A DNA stretch of 64,000 nucleotides, taken from NCBI RefSeq assembly GCF_020539485.1, contig NZ_JACDXU010000003.1, positions 62,001 through 126,000 on the forward strand. The letters are read 5' to 3'. Below, piece by piece: positions 47,164 to 55,339 of this stretch. Both the position numbers and the translations under genes were made by a program. The stretch comes from Fulverythrobacter ferritrahens (GTDB taxonomy: Bacteria; Pseudomonadota; Alphaproteobacteria; Sphingomonadales; Sphingomonadaceae). Position 1 is the stretch's first letter; every line of letters starts with the position of its first letter. The notes beneath the pieces are model-generated. The model made no database searches. It saw only the letters and a list, made by a program, of their open reading frames with translations, and had not been told where the DNA came from.

Positions 47164-48738
47164 GTGGTGCGAGCTCTTTTGACGATGTTGCCGGTCTGCC
47201 TCTTGTCTGCGGCGCCGGCAATGGCGGAATGGCGCGAGGCCTCCAGCGCGAACTTCGTCATTTATGCCGATGACGATGAACAGAACATTCGCCGTTTTTC
47301 CAGACAGTTGGAACTCTACCATTCGGCACTGGAAGCCCTGACCGGAGAAGATCTGCCCGCCCCGAGCCCGTCGAACCGGCTGACCATATTCGTCGTGAAG
47401 AACGATCGGGAAGTGCGCCGCCTGATGGGGGAGGGGCCCCGCCGCATCGCCGGCTTTTACAGGCCGCGGGCCGGGGCATCGATTGCCGTCGTCCCGCGAG
47501 TGAAGACGGGGGGAGACCATACGGCGTTCCCCATGATCGTGCTGCTGCACGAATATACCCACCATTTCCTGATCTCCGCCGGCGCGTCGATGGGCCCGCG
47601 CTGGTACGATGAAGGCGGGGCGGAATTCTTCGCCTCTGCCCAATTCCCCCATGCCGGCGGCATTTCGCTGGGTGGGCCCGCCCGGCACCGCATGGGCGCC
47701 TTGCTGCATGGCCGGGAAGTGAAGGTGAGGGAATTGCTGGACCCGGCCAGTTTCGAGGCGGGAATGGAGAAGGCCTCCAACGCCTTCTATGCGCGCAGCT
47801 GGCTGCTGTATCACTATCTGACTTTCGCGGAGATGCGCCAGGGCCAGATGGAGGCCTATCTCGGCCTGATGGGCAAGGGATTGGGTACGATGAAAGCCGC
47901 AAGGCAGGCCTTTGGCGATTTCGACCAGCTGGACCGGGAGCTTAAGCTCTATCTCGGCAGGCCGATCCGTTCATTCTCTTTCCAGCCGGGAAAGCTGGGC
48001 GTCGGTTCCATAATGGTTCGCCAGCTGGACGAGGCGGAAGCGGCGGTCATGCCTCTGGTAATGCGCTTGCGCAGCGGGGTTGGCCCGGATCAGGCGGCGC
48101 AGCTGGTGGGGGAAGTGCGCAAGATTGCCGTACTTTACCCCCAAAGCGCTCCGGTCCTGTCGGCTCTGGCGGAAGCCGAAGTGGATGCAGGCAATATGCG
48201 GCGCGCCATCCGGGCGGCGGACCGGGCCATCGAACTCGATCCACAACAAAGGAATGCCTATGTCCAGAAGGGCAATGCGCTGTTCCGGCAGGCCGCGCAG
48301 GCCGATGATCGGGACGCGGCCTACACCGCCGCGATGGCGCCTTTCATGGCGCTGCGCCGGCTGGAAAAAGACCATCCCCTGCCGCTGATCTACAATTTTC
48401 ACAATTACCTGGAGCGTGCCCGCCCGCCCCCTGCCGAGGCGGTGCAGGGGATGGAGCGGGCGATCCGGCTGGCACCCTTCGACCAGTCCCTGCGTTCCGA
48501 TCTTGCCCAATATTATCTGAAACATGGCAAATTCGCCGAGGCTCGCCCCCATCTGGCCTCGATTGCCTCCGATCCCAATGGCGGCTTCCTGTCCGAAGCG
48601 GCGCGGCGGGTGGTCCGCAGGATCGATGCCGGGGTGAAAGGTGAGGATGCAGGCCGGCAACTGGCGGCGCTGCTGACTTCTCCCACCTTCTATGCGCAGG
48701 AAGGTGCGGTTTCAGCGGTGAAGGAGGGTGGTGAGTAG
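47164..48738 (+). CDS. Gluzincin-type metallopeptidase with C-terminal TPR region
   Basis: 524 aa. Signal peptide ends at AAPAMAEW. A zinc site HEYTH at residues 129-133 is followed by WYDEGGAEFF at about 148, giving the HExxH-plus-Glu arrangement of gluzincins. Residues about 310-460 contain tetratricopeptide-like helices (AEAEVDAGNMRRAIRAADRA, then AIELDPQQRNAYVQKGNALF). It may be a periplasmic peptidase or an inactive scaffold; the substrate is unknown. The start is GTG with GGGGG upstream; a second GTG follows at once. Confidence 0.75.
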   Translation: MVRALLTMLPVCLLSAAPAMAEWREASSANFVIYADDDEQNIRRFSRQLELYHSALEALTGEDLPAPSPSNRLTIFVVKNDREVRRLMGEGPRRIAGFYRPRAGASIAVVPRVKTGGDHTAFPMIVLLHEYTHHFLISAGASMGPRWYDEGGAEFFASAQFPHAGGISLGGPARHRMGALLHGREVKVRELLDPASFEAGMEKASNAFYARSWLLYHYLTFAEMRQGQMEAYLGLMGKGLGTMKAARQAFGDFDQLDRELKLYLGRPIRSFSFQPGKLGVGSIMVRQLDEAEAAVMPLVMRLRSGVGPDQAAQLVGEVRKIAVLYPQSAPVLSALAEAEVDAGNMRRAIRAADRAIELDPQQRNAYVQKGNALFRQAAQADDRDAAYTAAMAPFMALRRLEKDHPLPLIYNFHNYLERARPPPAEAVQGMERAIRLAPFDQSLRSDLAQYYLKHGKFAEARPHLASIASDPNGGFLSEAARRVVRRIDAGVKGEDAGRQLAALLTSPTFYAQEGAVSAVKEGGE

Positions 48739-48795
48739 CCTTCCTGATTGAAGCGCCCCCTGCCCGTGGCATCCTGTGAAGCAAAAGGGGGCATG

Positions 48796-49176
48796 ATGCG
48801 AAGATCGCGGGAAGACGAAGAGGATTACGGCCCGCCCGAATATGGCGTGCGTTCCAGCGACATCGGCAGCTTCCTGCCCGAAGGCACCTATCGCCCGGTG
48901 CCCATCGTATGGTTCGCCTCGGCGTGGTTTCTGCAAAGCATCGTGCTGCTGGTGGTGTTCTTCACCCTGCTGAACAAGCATCCGGCCTTCAACATCCTTG
49001 CCTGCGGGCTGCTGACTTTCGCCATCGGCCGCTGGACCTTCCGGCGCGGCATGGCGGAGGCTGGAAGCGGCTGGCGTCTGTTCACTGCCTTGGCGCTGGC
49101 GTTCAACTGGGCGGTGGTGAGCGCGGGGGCTTTGGTGTTGTATTGGGAGGCGATGGGGGCGGGTAATGGACTTTGA
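48796..49176 (+). CDS. Small two-to-three-helix membrane protein
   Basis: 126 aa from the second of two adjacent ATGs (48793, 48796), behind AAAAGGGGG. An acidic N-terminus (RSREDEEDYGPPEYG) precedes hydrophobic segments: FLQSIVLLVVFFTLL, FNILACGLLTFAIG and LALAFNWAVVSAGALVLYW. No family recognised. It follows the metallopeptidase gene by about 57 bases and could be part of its transcript. Confidence 0.65.
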   Translation: MRRSREDEEDYGPPEYGVRSSDIGSFLPEGTYRPVPIVWFASAWFLQSIVLLVVFFTLLNKHPAFNILACGLLTFAIGRWTFRRGMAEAGSGWRLFTALALAFNWAVVSAGALVLYWEAMGAGNGL

Positions 49177-49268
49177 ACCGAATATCAATCGGAAGCTCCG
49201 CCGGGCAAATTCTCGAGGCTTCTTCTCTTTCAAGGCCTAACGTAAATTGCCTAGAGTTAAGTTCGGGC

Positions 49269-50159
49269 TTAGCTGTCGATTAAGTCTGCCTCGTCACCGT
49301 TTTCGATCACATTGTGAACAGCGGTAATTCGATAAGCTAAGGGCTTTCCGGTAGCACTCAACTCCACATTAACGCTTACATCAAATAGGGCGCGAAACAC
49401 GTTTCCTTCTAGCTGCATTTTTTCATGGAGCATTCGCTCCTCCGCCAAGGTGGAGGCGTAGAGTATAGGAAGAGCGCGCTTGTGAATGCTTGTGATCACT
49501 CCACGTTCGCCGCCCTTTTTGCCGGGCTTTCCCGCTTCTACGCTCGGTCGAACGAATTGGAGCAGAACGCGCTCTTGGTTTTCGTCGATCTTTGTCTCAA
49601 GTTCCCGACGATGGTCGCCTATCTCGGTTTCAGCTTGGCGGGCATCGTCGCTGCTGAATTGAAATGCTGCGCGAACGTTACGCTTGCCGTCTTCGAATAC
49701 GGCCGCCTCAAGACTCAATGTTCCATTTGGGTCACGCGCGATAGCTTTGGTAGTTTTTAGAAAATCAACGAGGTCGCTTTTGCTGGCGTCCTTTGTTCGT
49801 CCTCCTTTACGAAAGTATGGGCTAATTCGTTCTCCAACATCTTTCACAAATTTTGTGAGAATTTGCCCCTTGTCGATGAAATCAATAGCTAGTTTTGCGG
49901 TCGCGCCGACGCTCAAGGCACCGCCGACTATCCATGCTACCAAATCTGCCTCAATGCAGCCCGAGCGAACTTCTTCTATGAAGATTTCGCTTTCTGCCTT
50001 TAGGTCAGGATATTCGCGCGCGATGAATTTATCGAACTGATTACCAATTCCGACAAATTCTGCGACGAAATCTGCCAATGCAATTGGCTGATCTGTATCC
50101 AACTTGAGCCGGATATGTGCGCCATTGTCCCCCATAAGTGCTAAATAACCGATTTTCAT
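49269..50159 (-). CDS. Unrecognised accessory protein in a lower-GC islet
   Basis: 296 aa. An N-terminal IFIEEVRSGCIEADLVAW block and a hydrophobic helix (IVGGALSVGATAKLAI) resemble widespread accessory proteins of unknown role. The C-terminal half is polar and helical (REKETKIDENQ-like stretches, GKPGKKGGERG). Codon use is much more A/T-rich than the neighbours. No partner gene is adjacent. A 14-base motif shared with position 17976 lies just past its 3' end and a dispersed repeat lies upstream, which suggests horizontal gain. Confidence 0.6.
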   Translation of the reverse strand: MKIGYLALMGDNGAHIRLKLDTDQPIALADFVAEFVGIGNQFDKFIAREYPDLKAESEIFIEEVRSGCIEADLVAWIVGGALSVGATAKLAIDFIDKGQILTKFVKDVGERISPYFRKGGRTKDASKSDLVDFLKTTKAIARDPNGTLSLEAAVFEDGKRNVRAAFQFSSDDARQAETEIGDHRRELETKIDENQERVLLQFVRPSVEAGKPGKKGGERGVITSIHKRALPILYASTLAEERMLHEKMQLEGNVFRALFDVSVNVELSATGKPLAYRITAVHNVIENGDEADLIDS

Positions 50160-50223
50160 GGGCTGTCACCCCATTCTGATAGCGCATTTCTGTGTGTAAT
50201 TCCCAGGCTGGTAAATCGGAGGG

Positions 50224-50243
50224 ATCCCCGCCTTCGCGGGGAT
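50224..50243. repeat. REP-type hairpin upstream of the 49.3-kb islet gene
   Basis: ATCCCCGC-CTTC-GCGGGGAT followed by GACGATGAAGG, a dispersed repeat in the 166-base gap between the islet gene and the helix-turn-helix gene. Confidence 0.8.
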
Positions 50244-50325
50244 GACGATGAAGGGCAGGAGAGCCAGCCACCACCCCACCCAAAACCCTTTCCTACACAC
50301 CCCAATCCGTGGCTTATCCTGTCGG

Positions 50326-50889
50326 ATGACCCATCGCCTCAGACCTGCTCGCCGCCCGCGCCGTTATGTGCCGGGTTTCGTTCCCGTTCCCCTGCGTGCC
50401 CGTGCCGATGGGTGGACGCCGCACAGGCAGGCGGCGTTTCTTGGCTATCTGGCGCAGACGCGCTCGGTCTCCGAAGCGGCGCGGCTGGTGGGGATGGCGC
50501 GTGAGACGGCCTATCGTCTGCGGGCCCGGCGCGGGGCGGAAAGTTTCGCGGCGGCGTGGAATGTTGCCATGGGCAGGGGCAAGGGTGACACACACCGTTC
50601 GCGGAAAGTCACAGGCTATGAGCTGGAATATCGCGCCTTGTACGGTGCGCTCAAGCCGATGCTCTATGCCGGGCGCTTCACCGGGATCATGCGAAAAGCT
50701 GACAATACCGCGCTTCTGCGGCTGATCGCGCGGCCCCATCTGGGGCTGGCGGGCGAGGCCGACCGGGCCCAAGCGGCGGGGGAAGCGCCCCCTGTTTCGC
50801 GGGGCGGATCGTGTCACTTTTCCCGGATGCGGGGCGCGGCGCCAAATCCCTGTCCCTCGGCGCCGTCCCCCTCTATGCGGCGGGCTTGA
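50326..50889 (+). CDS. Helix-turn-helix protein of unknown role
   Basis: 187 aa from ATG at 50326; the frame opens earlier (50242), but that part overlaps a dispersed repeat. A basic Arg/Pro N-terminus precedes an HTH-like stretch (RSVSEAARLVGMARETAYRL) and a conserved RKVTGYELEYRALYGALKPM block. The C-terminal 35 residues are Pro/Ser/Arg-rich. Probably a DNA-binding protein of a sphingomonad-specific family. A 51-aa gene follows. Confidence 0.65.
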   Translation: MTHRLRPARRPRRYVPGFVPVPLRARADGWTPHRQAAFLGYLAQTRSVSEAARLVGMARETAYRLRARRGAESFAAAWNVAMGRGKGDTHRSRKVTGYELEYRALYGALKPMLYAGRFTGIMRKADNTALLRLIARPHLGLAGEADRAQAAGEAPPVSRGGSCHFSRMRGAAPNPCPSAPSPSMRRA

Positions 50890-50904
50890 CTTATAGGAGC
50901 GATA

Positions 50905-51060
50905 ATGGCCGATCTTTATCTCAAGGCGCTGGAATCCGAACGCAAGGCGCTGTGGGCCACCTGCCGCCTCAAAGGGCTGGCCAAGGGCACGCCCGAGCGA
51001 TTGCGCATTGCCGCGCTGGACGAACAGATCGCCGCCCATAAGGCGCGCAAGCAGGGGTAA
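50905..51060 (+). CDS. 51-aa helical protein
   Basis: MADLYLKALESERKALWATC begins a short helical, charged protein ending in AAHKARKQG. AGGAG lies five bases before ATG. It sits 15 bases after the helix-turn-helix gene, so the two are probably one operon. No function known. Confidence 0.6.
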   Translation: MADLYLKALESERKALWATCRLKGLAKGTPERLRIAALDEQIAAHKARKQG

Positions 51061-51128
51061 AGTCCCGCTGGCCAGTGACAGCATTTGGAGTCATGCCGGA
51101 ACCTTGCCTTGCCCGGAGGAGAGCTTCG

Positions 51129-51764
51129 ATGATGCACAGATCTGCCCCGCACCCCGTTATGGCACCCGTTCTGGCCCCCGTTATGGCACTTGCCCTGCTG
51201 CTGCCGGCCGGATGCGCCAGCCTGCCGGAAGGCGGCAGTCGGCAGGCGAAGATAGATGAAGCGGCAGTGATGGAACGCTCCGCCGCCGTGGCGCAGAGCT
51301 TCCAGGGCAAGCTGCAGGCGCAGCTGGTTGCCGCTTTGCAGGAAGGCGGACCGGTGCAGGCGATTGGCGTGTGCAAGGATGCCGCGCCGCAGATCGCCGC
51401 CGCCGAATCCGCCGCCAGCGGTGCGCAGGTGAGCCGCGTGGCCGAACGCAATCGCAATCCGGCGGGTGGGTTGACCGAGGAAATGCGCCCCTATTACGCC
51501 CGGCTGGCTGAAGCTCCGCTGGTGGATGGCCGCCCGGCAACCGCCCTGTGGCGCAGCGGCACGGGCGCGGCGGAACGCATCAATGTGCTGCGCGCCATCC
51601 CCATGCAGGACAAGCCGTGTTCAACCTGCCACGGCACCAATCTCAGCCCGGATGTGGCGGAACTGCTTCACGCGCTCTATCCGGCGGACCGGGCCACGGG
51701 CTTTGCTCCGGGTGAATTGCGCGGGGCGATGCTGGTCAGCTGGCCGGTGAAGATGTTCGAGTGA
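51129..51764 (+). CDS. DUF3365 (Tll0287-like) haem-binding lipoprotein
   Basis: 211 aa. The signal ends at the lipobox LLPAGCASLP. The domain has VQAIGVCKDAAPQIA and a c-type haem site CSTCHG near residue 160, followed by LHALYPADRATGFAPGELRG, as in DUF3365 proteins. It is probably a periplasmic, membrane-tethered haem sensor or redox protein. GGAGGAGAG precedes the double ATG. The related lipoprotein that follows is separated by 34 bases. Confidence 0.82.
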   Translation: MMHRSAPHPVMAPVLAPVMALALLLPAGCASLPEGGSRQAKIDEAAVMERSAAVAQSFQGKLQAQLVAALQEGGPVQAIGVCKDAAPQIAAAESAASGAQVSRVAERNRNPAGGLTEEMRPYYARLAEAPLVDGRPATALWRSGTGAAERINVLRAIPMQDKPCSTCHGTNLSPDVAELLHALYPADRATGFAPGELRGAMLVSWPVKMFE

Positions 51765-51798
51765 ATAGTCGGTTCGAGTGAATGGTCGAGGTGAAATG

Positions 51799-52233
51799 AT
51801 GCGTGCGATTGCCGTTGCTTCCAGCCTGTTGCTGCTGGCGGCATGCCATTCGGGCCCTGGTGGCAGCCTTCCCGGCGATGCGGAGGATAATACTCCCTTC
51901 CACGAGATCGCGGCGGACGAGCTGCTGCGTTTCACCGGAACCGAACCTTTCTGGGGCGGGCAGGTGCAGGGCAGCGCGCTGACTTATACCACGCCTGAAA
52001 ATCCGTATGGGCAGGCAGTGGACGTGAAGCGCTTTGCCGGGCGGGGCGGCCTGTCCTTCAGCGGCACGCTGGACGGCGCGCCTTTCGACCTTGCCATCTC
52101 GCAGGCGCCTTGCAGCGACAGTATGAGCGACCGGGTCTATCCCTTCACTGCCCTGTTGAGCGTGAAGGGCGAAACCCGCCATGGCTGTGCCTGGTCGGAG
52201 CAGCATCCCTTCACCGGGACGCAGGCGCCCTAG
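51799..52233 (+). CDS. COG3650-type lipoprotein
   Basis: 144 aa. Signal MRAIAVASSLLLLAACHSG with lipobox LAAC. Conserved blocks GTEPFWGGQVQG and CSDSMSDRVYPFTA define a family of small outer-membrane lipoproteins of unknown function. GAGG lies seven bases before the second ATG, which is taken as start. It overlaps the convergent DUF2061 gene by 4 bases. Confidence 0.8.
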   Translation: MRAIAVASSLLLLAACHSGPGGSLPGDAEDNTPFHEIAADELLRFTGTEPFWGGQVQGSALTYTTPENPYGQAVDVKRFAGRGGLSFSGTLDGAPFDLAISQAPCSDSMSDRVYPFTALLSVKGETRHGCAWSEQHPFTGTQAP

Positions 52234-52481
52234 GCAGGGTGGAAGTGGCTTGAGGCGAAGCGGCCCGGATCGAGACTATCGGCGGCGGGGCGCGCCTTGC
52301 GGGCATCGGCCTTCTTCCATGCCCGTTCGTGGAAATAGAAGGCAACGGCATTGATGCAGGGTTCGATCAGGGCGATGCCGCCGGCCAGTGCGATCGAGCC
52401 GGTGAGGGCATAGGCGACCGTGAAGCCCACGGTGAGGTGGACGGACAGGTAGGTCAGCGTTTTCATCACGTCGCGGTTCAT
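52230..52481 (-). CDS. DUF2061 small membrane protein, second copy
   Basis: 83 aa. Two hydrophobic segments (LTVGFTVAYALTGSIALAGG) and the family block FYFHERAWKKADARK. It resembles the copy at 7910-8158 in the sulfate cluster. Here it stands alone, with a 17-base palindrome 35 bases upstream that may be its operator. The longer frame to 52745 runs through the repeat and is rejected. Confidence 0.82.
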   Translation of the reverse strand: MNRDVMKTLTYLSVHLTVGFTVAYALTGSIALAGGIALIEPCINAVAFYFHERAWKKADARKARPAADSLDPGRFASSHFHPA

Positions 52482-52515
52482 GGTGTTTCTCTTCGCATTC
52501 AGTGGGCTGAGATTA

Positions 52516-52532
52516 TTGCGAATGGTTCGCAA
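52516..52532. promoter_or_regulatory. Perfect palindrome upstream of DUF2061 (Fur/Irr-like operator candidate)
   Basis: TTGCGAA-TGG-TTCGCAA, 7-bp arms with a 3-bp centre, 35 bases before the DUF2061 start on the minus strand. The arms resemble A/T-flanked TGCGAA half-sites of iron-responsive regulators in some proteobacteria. The match is by eye only. Confidence 0.4.
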
Positions 52533-52692
52533 CTTCCAGCGCATTGCTCCGCTCACACTGATCGGAAAGGGCGAAGAAGGGGGGCTCAAGCGGAGCCTGG
52601 ACGAGAGACAGGGCCAGCCTTCCGCTGCCCATTTCGGGGAACTGGCCGACGCCGGCACCCTGTTGCCACTGGCACTCGAATAGATCGCCCGT

Positions 52693-52767
52693 CCTCGCTT
52701 CGCCGTGGAAAGGGGCGCCGATTTCGCCAGGGCTCCCGGCAACACCAGGAACCACGGCGAAGCGAGG
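52693..52767. repeat. Long inverted repeat in the 52.5-52.8 kb gap
   Basis: A perfect 16-bp pair, CCTCGCTTCGCCGTGG (52693-52708) and CCACGGCGAAGCGAGG (52752-52767), encloses 43 bases. It lies between the phnA-like stop and the DUF2061 promoter. With the palindrome it is all that can be seen in the 313-base gap 52482-52794; the short ORFs there have no family features. Confidence 0.75.
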
Positions 52768-52794
52768 GCGGGGACATCTGTTCGTGACGGCGCC

Positions 52795-53103
52795 TCAGCG
52801 CTTCTTGACGAATTCCGCGCGCAGGACGAGGCCCTTGATGCCCGGATATCGACAATCGATCTCCTGCGGGTCGCCGGTCAGGCGGATGGACTTGATCAGG
52901 GTGCCCTGCTTCAGGGTCTGGCCCGCGCCCTTGACTTCCAGATCCTTGATCAGCGTCACCTGATCGCCATCGGCCAGCAGATTGCCCACCGCATCGCGCA
53001 CTTCCACCTGGTCAGCCGCGGCGCGCTTTGCCGCCAGTTCCGACGCGGGCATCCATTCGCCGCTTTCCTCGTCATAGACATAATCTTCGTCGGCGCCGGA
53101 CAT
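52795..53103 (-). CDS. PhnA/YjdM-like protein lacking the zinc ribbon
   Basis: 102 aa. The C-terminal domain is clearly PhnA/YjdM: VEVRDAVGNLLADGDQVTLI, IKSIRLTGDPQEIDC and AEFVKKR. The N-terminus differs: where E. coli PhnA has a Cys4 zinc ribbon, this protein has YVYDEESGEWMPASELAAK with no cysteine. The gene therefore encodes the SH3-like domain with a different lead-in. Function is unknown; the old phosphonate link is doubtful. Start ATG 53103. Confidence 0.82.
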   Translation of the reverse strand: MSGADEDYVYDEESGEWMPASELAAKRAAADQVEVRDAVGNLLADGDQVTLIKDLEVKGAGQTLKQGTLIKSIRLTGDPQEIDCRYPGIKGLVLRAEFVKKR

Positions 53104-53263
53104 GGCCGTACTCCTTTCTGGGTAGTTTTGTGGGATGCCGGTGCCATGGCAGGCGGAAGGCGGCTTGGCCAGCCCCGGTTTCCTACTGGGCCGAATGACG
53201 GTTGACGTCGCCCGGCTGGCGCGCCACCTCCGCATTTCCAGAACCCTTTGGGGATTATCGCGA

Positions 53264-54052
53264 ATGGCCGTGCAGCCCAGCCTTTATATCCCGCATGGCG
53301 GTGGCCCGTGCTTCTTCATGCCCGATCCGCAGGGCATCTGGCGCGGGATGGAGGCATATCTGAAAGGGCTGGCCGCCAGCCTGCCGGAACGGCCGAAGGC
53401 GATCCTGATCATCTCCGGCCATTGGGAGGAAAACGGCTTCGCCTTCACCGGCGCCAATGCGCCCGATCTGGTCTATGATTATTACGGCTTCCCGCCCGAA
53501 ACCTACAAGCTCACCTGGCCCGCGCGGGGCGCGCCGTGGCTGGCGGAAAAGGGGGCGGAACTGATCCGCGCGGCGGGCTTGCCTGCGGGCATCCATCCCT
53601 CGCGCGGATATGACCACGGGGTGTTCGTGCCCATGAAGGTGGCCTTTCCCGATGCGGATATTCCCTGCGTGCAGATGTCGCTGACGGCGGGGCTCGATCC
53701 CGCGCTGCACCTTGCCGCGGGCGAAGCGCTGGCGCCCCTGCGCGAGGAAGGCGTGCTGATCGTGGGTTCGGGCATGAGCTTCCACAATATGCGCGCCTAT
53801 GGCGATCCCCGCTCCGAAGCGCCGTCGCGCGAGTTCGACAATTGGCTGGAACAGGCGGTGGAAGCCGATGCCGGGGAACGGGCGGAACTGCTTACCGGCT
53901 GGCAGGCGGCTCCCTTTGCCCGCTTCTGCCACCCGCGCGAGGAACATCTGATCCCGCTGATGGTCGCCGCCGGTGCCTCGGGCGAACCGGGCATGCGCGA
54001 TTATGGCGAGGTAGTGCTGGGCGGCGCGGTCAGCGCATTCCGCTTCGGCTAG
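53264..54052 (+). CDS. YgiD-type class III extradiol dioxygenase (LigB superfamily)
   Basis: 262 aa. Metal-binding histidines are in YIPHGGGP and IISGHWEE, with GYDHGVFVPMKVAFP and FCHPREEHLIPLMVAAG further on, as in DOPA dioxygenase-like YgiD. It may cleave a catechol-type substrate such as L-DOPA. It is a different branch from the DesZ/DesB pair at 55-58 kb. ATG at 53264 is chosen because the family starts with SLYIPHGG directly after it; the frame upstream to 53135 has no support. Confidence 0.87.
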   Translation: MAVQPSLYIPHGGGPCFFMPDPQGIWRGMEAYLKGLAASLPERPKAILIISGHWEENGFAFTGANAPDLVYDYYGFPPETYKLTWPARGAPWLAEKGAELIRAAGLPAGIHPSRGYDHGVFVPMKVAFPDADIPCVQMSLTAGLDPALHLAAGEALAPLREEGVLIVGSGMSFHNMRAYGDPRSEAPSREFDNWLEQAVEADAGERAELLTGWQAAPFARFCHPREEHLIPLMVAAGASGEPGMRDYGEVVLGGAVSAFRFG

Positions 54053-54084
54053 GGTAATCGGGGGGCTGACGGGCGGCCAGCGCC

Positions 54085-54474
54085 TCAGCCGCTCGTCCAG
54101 GTCCACCAGCCGGGGATCAGCGGAATGTGCCGAGGCTCGGCCAGTGCCTGCCACCCCAGCGCGGCGATCACGTCATTGCTTTCCTTCGCGCGTCGGCCTT
54201 CCGCCAGCGACCAGGTGATGTGCCAGGTCGATCCGTCCGGCCGGTCAGTCGTCCCGTCGATGGCCACAACCAGAGCCTGCACGCCCAGCCCGTCATCGCT
54301 CATCCCCAAAGCCAGGCAGTGATCGACCTCAGGCATGGCCCTTTCTTCCGGCCCGGCCTTGAAGGTGACATGCTCGGCCACCACTTGCTCATAGCGCGGC
54401 GGATGGAGCGCCAGCAGCGCCTCGCGCGCTGCGGGATCGACCAGCCAGCCATGAACGATATGCCTGTTCTCCAT
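54085..54474 (-). CDS. Conserved hypothetical protein
   Basis: 129 aa from ATG at 54474. Contains VVAEHVTFKAGPEE, a central HCLALGMSDDGLGVQALVVA, STWHITWSLAEGRRAKESND and a Trp-rich end (PGWWTWTSG). Histidine-strand spacing (HVTFKAG, WHITWSL) loosely recalls the 2H phosphoesterase layout with two H-x-T motifs, but the full motif is not present. Convergent with the YgiD gene. No firm family. Confidence 0.5.
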   Translation of the reverse strand: MENRHIVHGWLVDPAAREALLALHPPRYEQVVAEHVTFKAGPEERAMPEVDHCLALGMSDDGLGVQALVVAIDGTTDRPDGSTWHITWSLAEGRRAKESNDVIAALGWQALAEPRHIPLIPGWWTWTSG

Positions 54475-54612
54475 GACGCGGAAATGCCGCCTCATGCGTT
54501 TGCGGGCAAGAGCACGGGGGAAATCCCCGGCCGGCGCGACCTGTGCCCTTGTCCTTGCCGGGGCGCGGCCCGTAAGGGCGGCAGGGACTCGCCAGACAGG
54601 AAAGGATTCACC

Positions 54613-55194
54613 ATGGCAGCCAGCGCAGGACATGCGGCACTCGCAATCGCCCGCCTCGGTGCGCCCGGCCTGATGGGCAAGGGCGGTTTCCGCCTGAAGT
54701 CCGCCGCCTTCGACGATGGCGAGGAACTCGATCCCAGCTTCACCGCCGACGAGGACGATGCCGTCGCCCCGCCGCTGGAATGGACGGCACCGCCCGAAGG
54801 CGCGGCGGAACTGGTGCTGATCGTGGAAGATCCCGATGCGGCGGGCAAGGAACCGGCCTGCCACTGGCTCGTCTGGGGCCTTGCTCCGCAGAAGGGCCAG
54901 CTGCTGGAAGGCGAAACGCCGCCCCGCGCGGGCAAGAATGCGCAGGGCAACAGCGAATGGATGCTTCCGCGCCTCGAAACGGGTGATCGGCACCAATATG
55001 TGTTCCAGCTCTTCGCGCTCGACACCTCGCTCGATCTTTCGTCCGGCAGCAGCCGCAAGGCCCTGCTCGAAGCGATGGAGGGCCATGTGATCGCGGCCAC
55101 GATCCTCACCGCCTTTTACGAAGGGCAGGATGACGAGGAGGAAGGCGATTGGGACGATGTGGAAATCGACGCGATCGATTTCGACGGGAACTGA
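54613..55194 (+). CDS. YbhB/YbcL-family (PEBP, Raf-kinase-inhibitor-like) protein
   Basis: 193 aa. PEBP blocks visible: PPLEWTAPPEGAAELVLIVEDPDA, then HWLVWGLAP and YVFQLFALD. The C-terminal 25 residues are strongly acidic (EGQDDEEEGDWDD), which is unusual. No signal peptide, so cytoplasmic. Bacterial members have no settled role. A GGAT-type ribosome site precedes ATG. Confidence 0.87.
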   Translation: MAASAGHAALAIARLGAPGLMGKGGFRLKSAAFDDGEELDPSFTADEDDAVAPPLEWTAPPEGAAELVLIVEDPDAAGKEPACHWLVWGLAPQKGQLLEGETPPRAGKNAQGNSEWMLPRLETGDRHQYVFQLFALDTSLDLSSGSSRKALLEAMEGHVIAATILTAFYEGQDDEEEGDWDDVEIDAIDFDGN

Positions 55195-55211
55195 CGCCGC
55201 ATTCATTCGCA

Positions 55212-55292
55212 TCCGCGAATTGTTCAAAATGATGAAGCGAAGCACGTTTGCGCGTGCTATCGCCCGTGCCCATCTGAACAACAATTCGCGGA
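55212..55292. promoter_or_regulatory. 13-bp inverted repeat in the dioxygenase promoter region (operator candidate)
   Basis: TCCGCGAATTGTT (55212-55224) and AACAATTCGCGGA (55280-55292) are perfectly complementary, with 55 bases between. They lie 48-128 bases before the first dioxygenase start, on both sides of where a promoter should be. This spacing could suit two half-operators bound by one regulator. No regulator gene is adjacent. Confidence 0.5.
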
Positions 55293-55339
55293 TTCGCCGC
55301 TTCTGACGGGTGGTGGCCGCGCGAGAGGAGAAGCGCAAA

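Noticed and set aside
52513-52755. Minus-strand ORF upstream of DUF2061
   Set aside because: It crosses the long inverted repeat and the palindrome, has no ribosome site and no family features.
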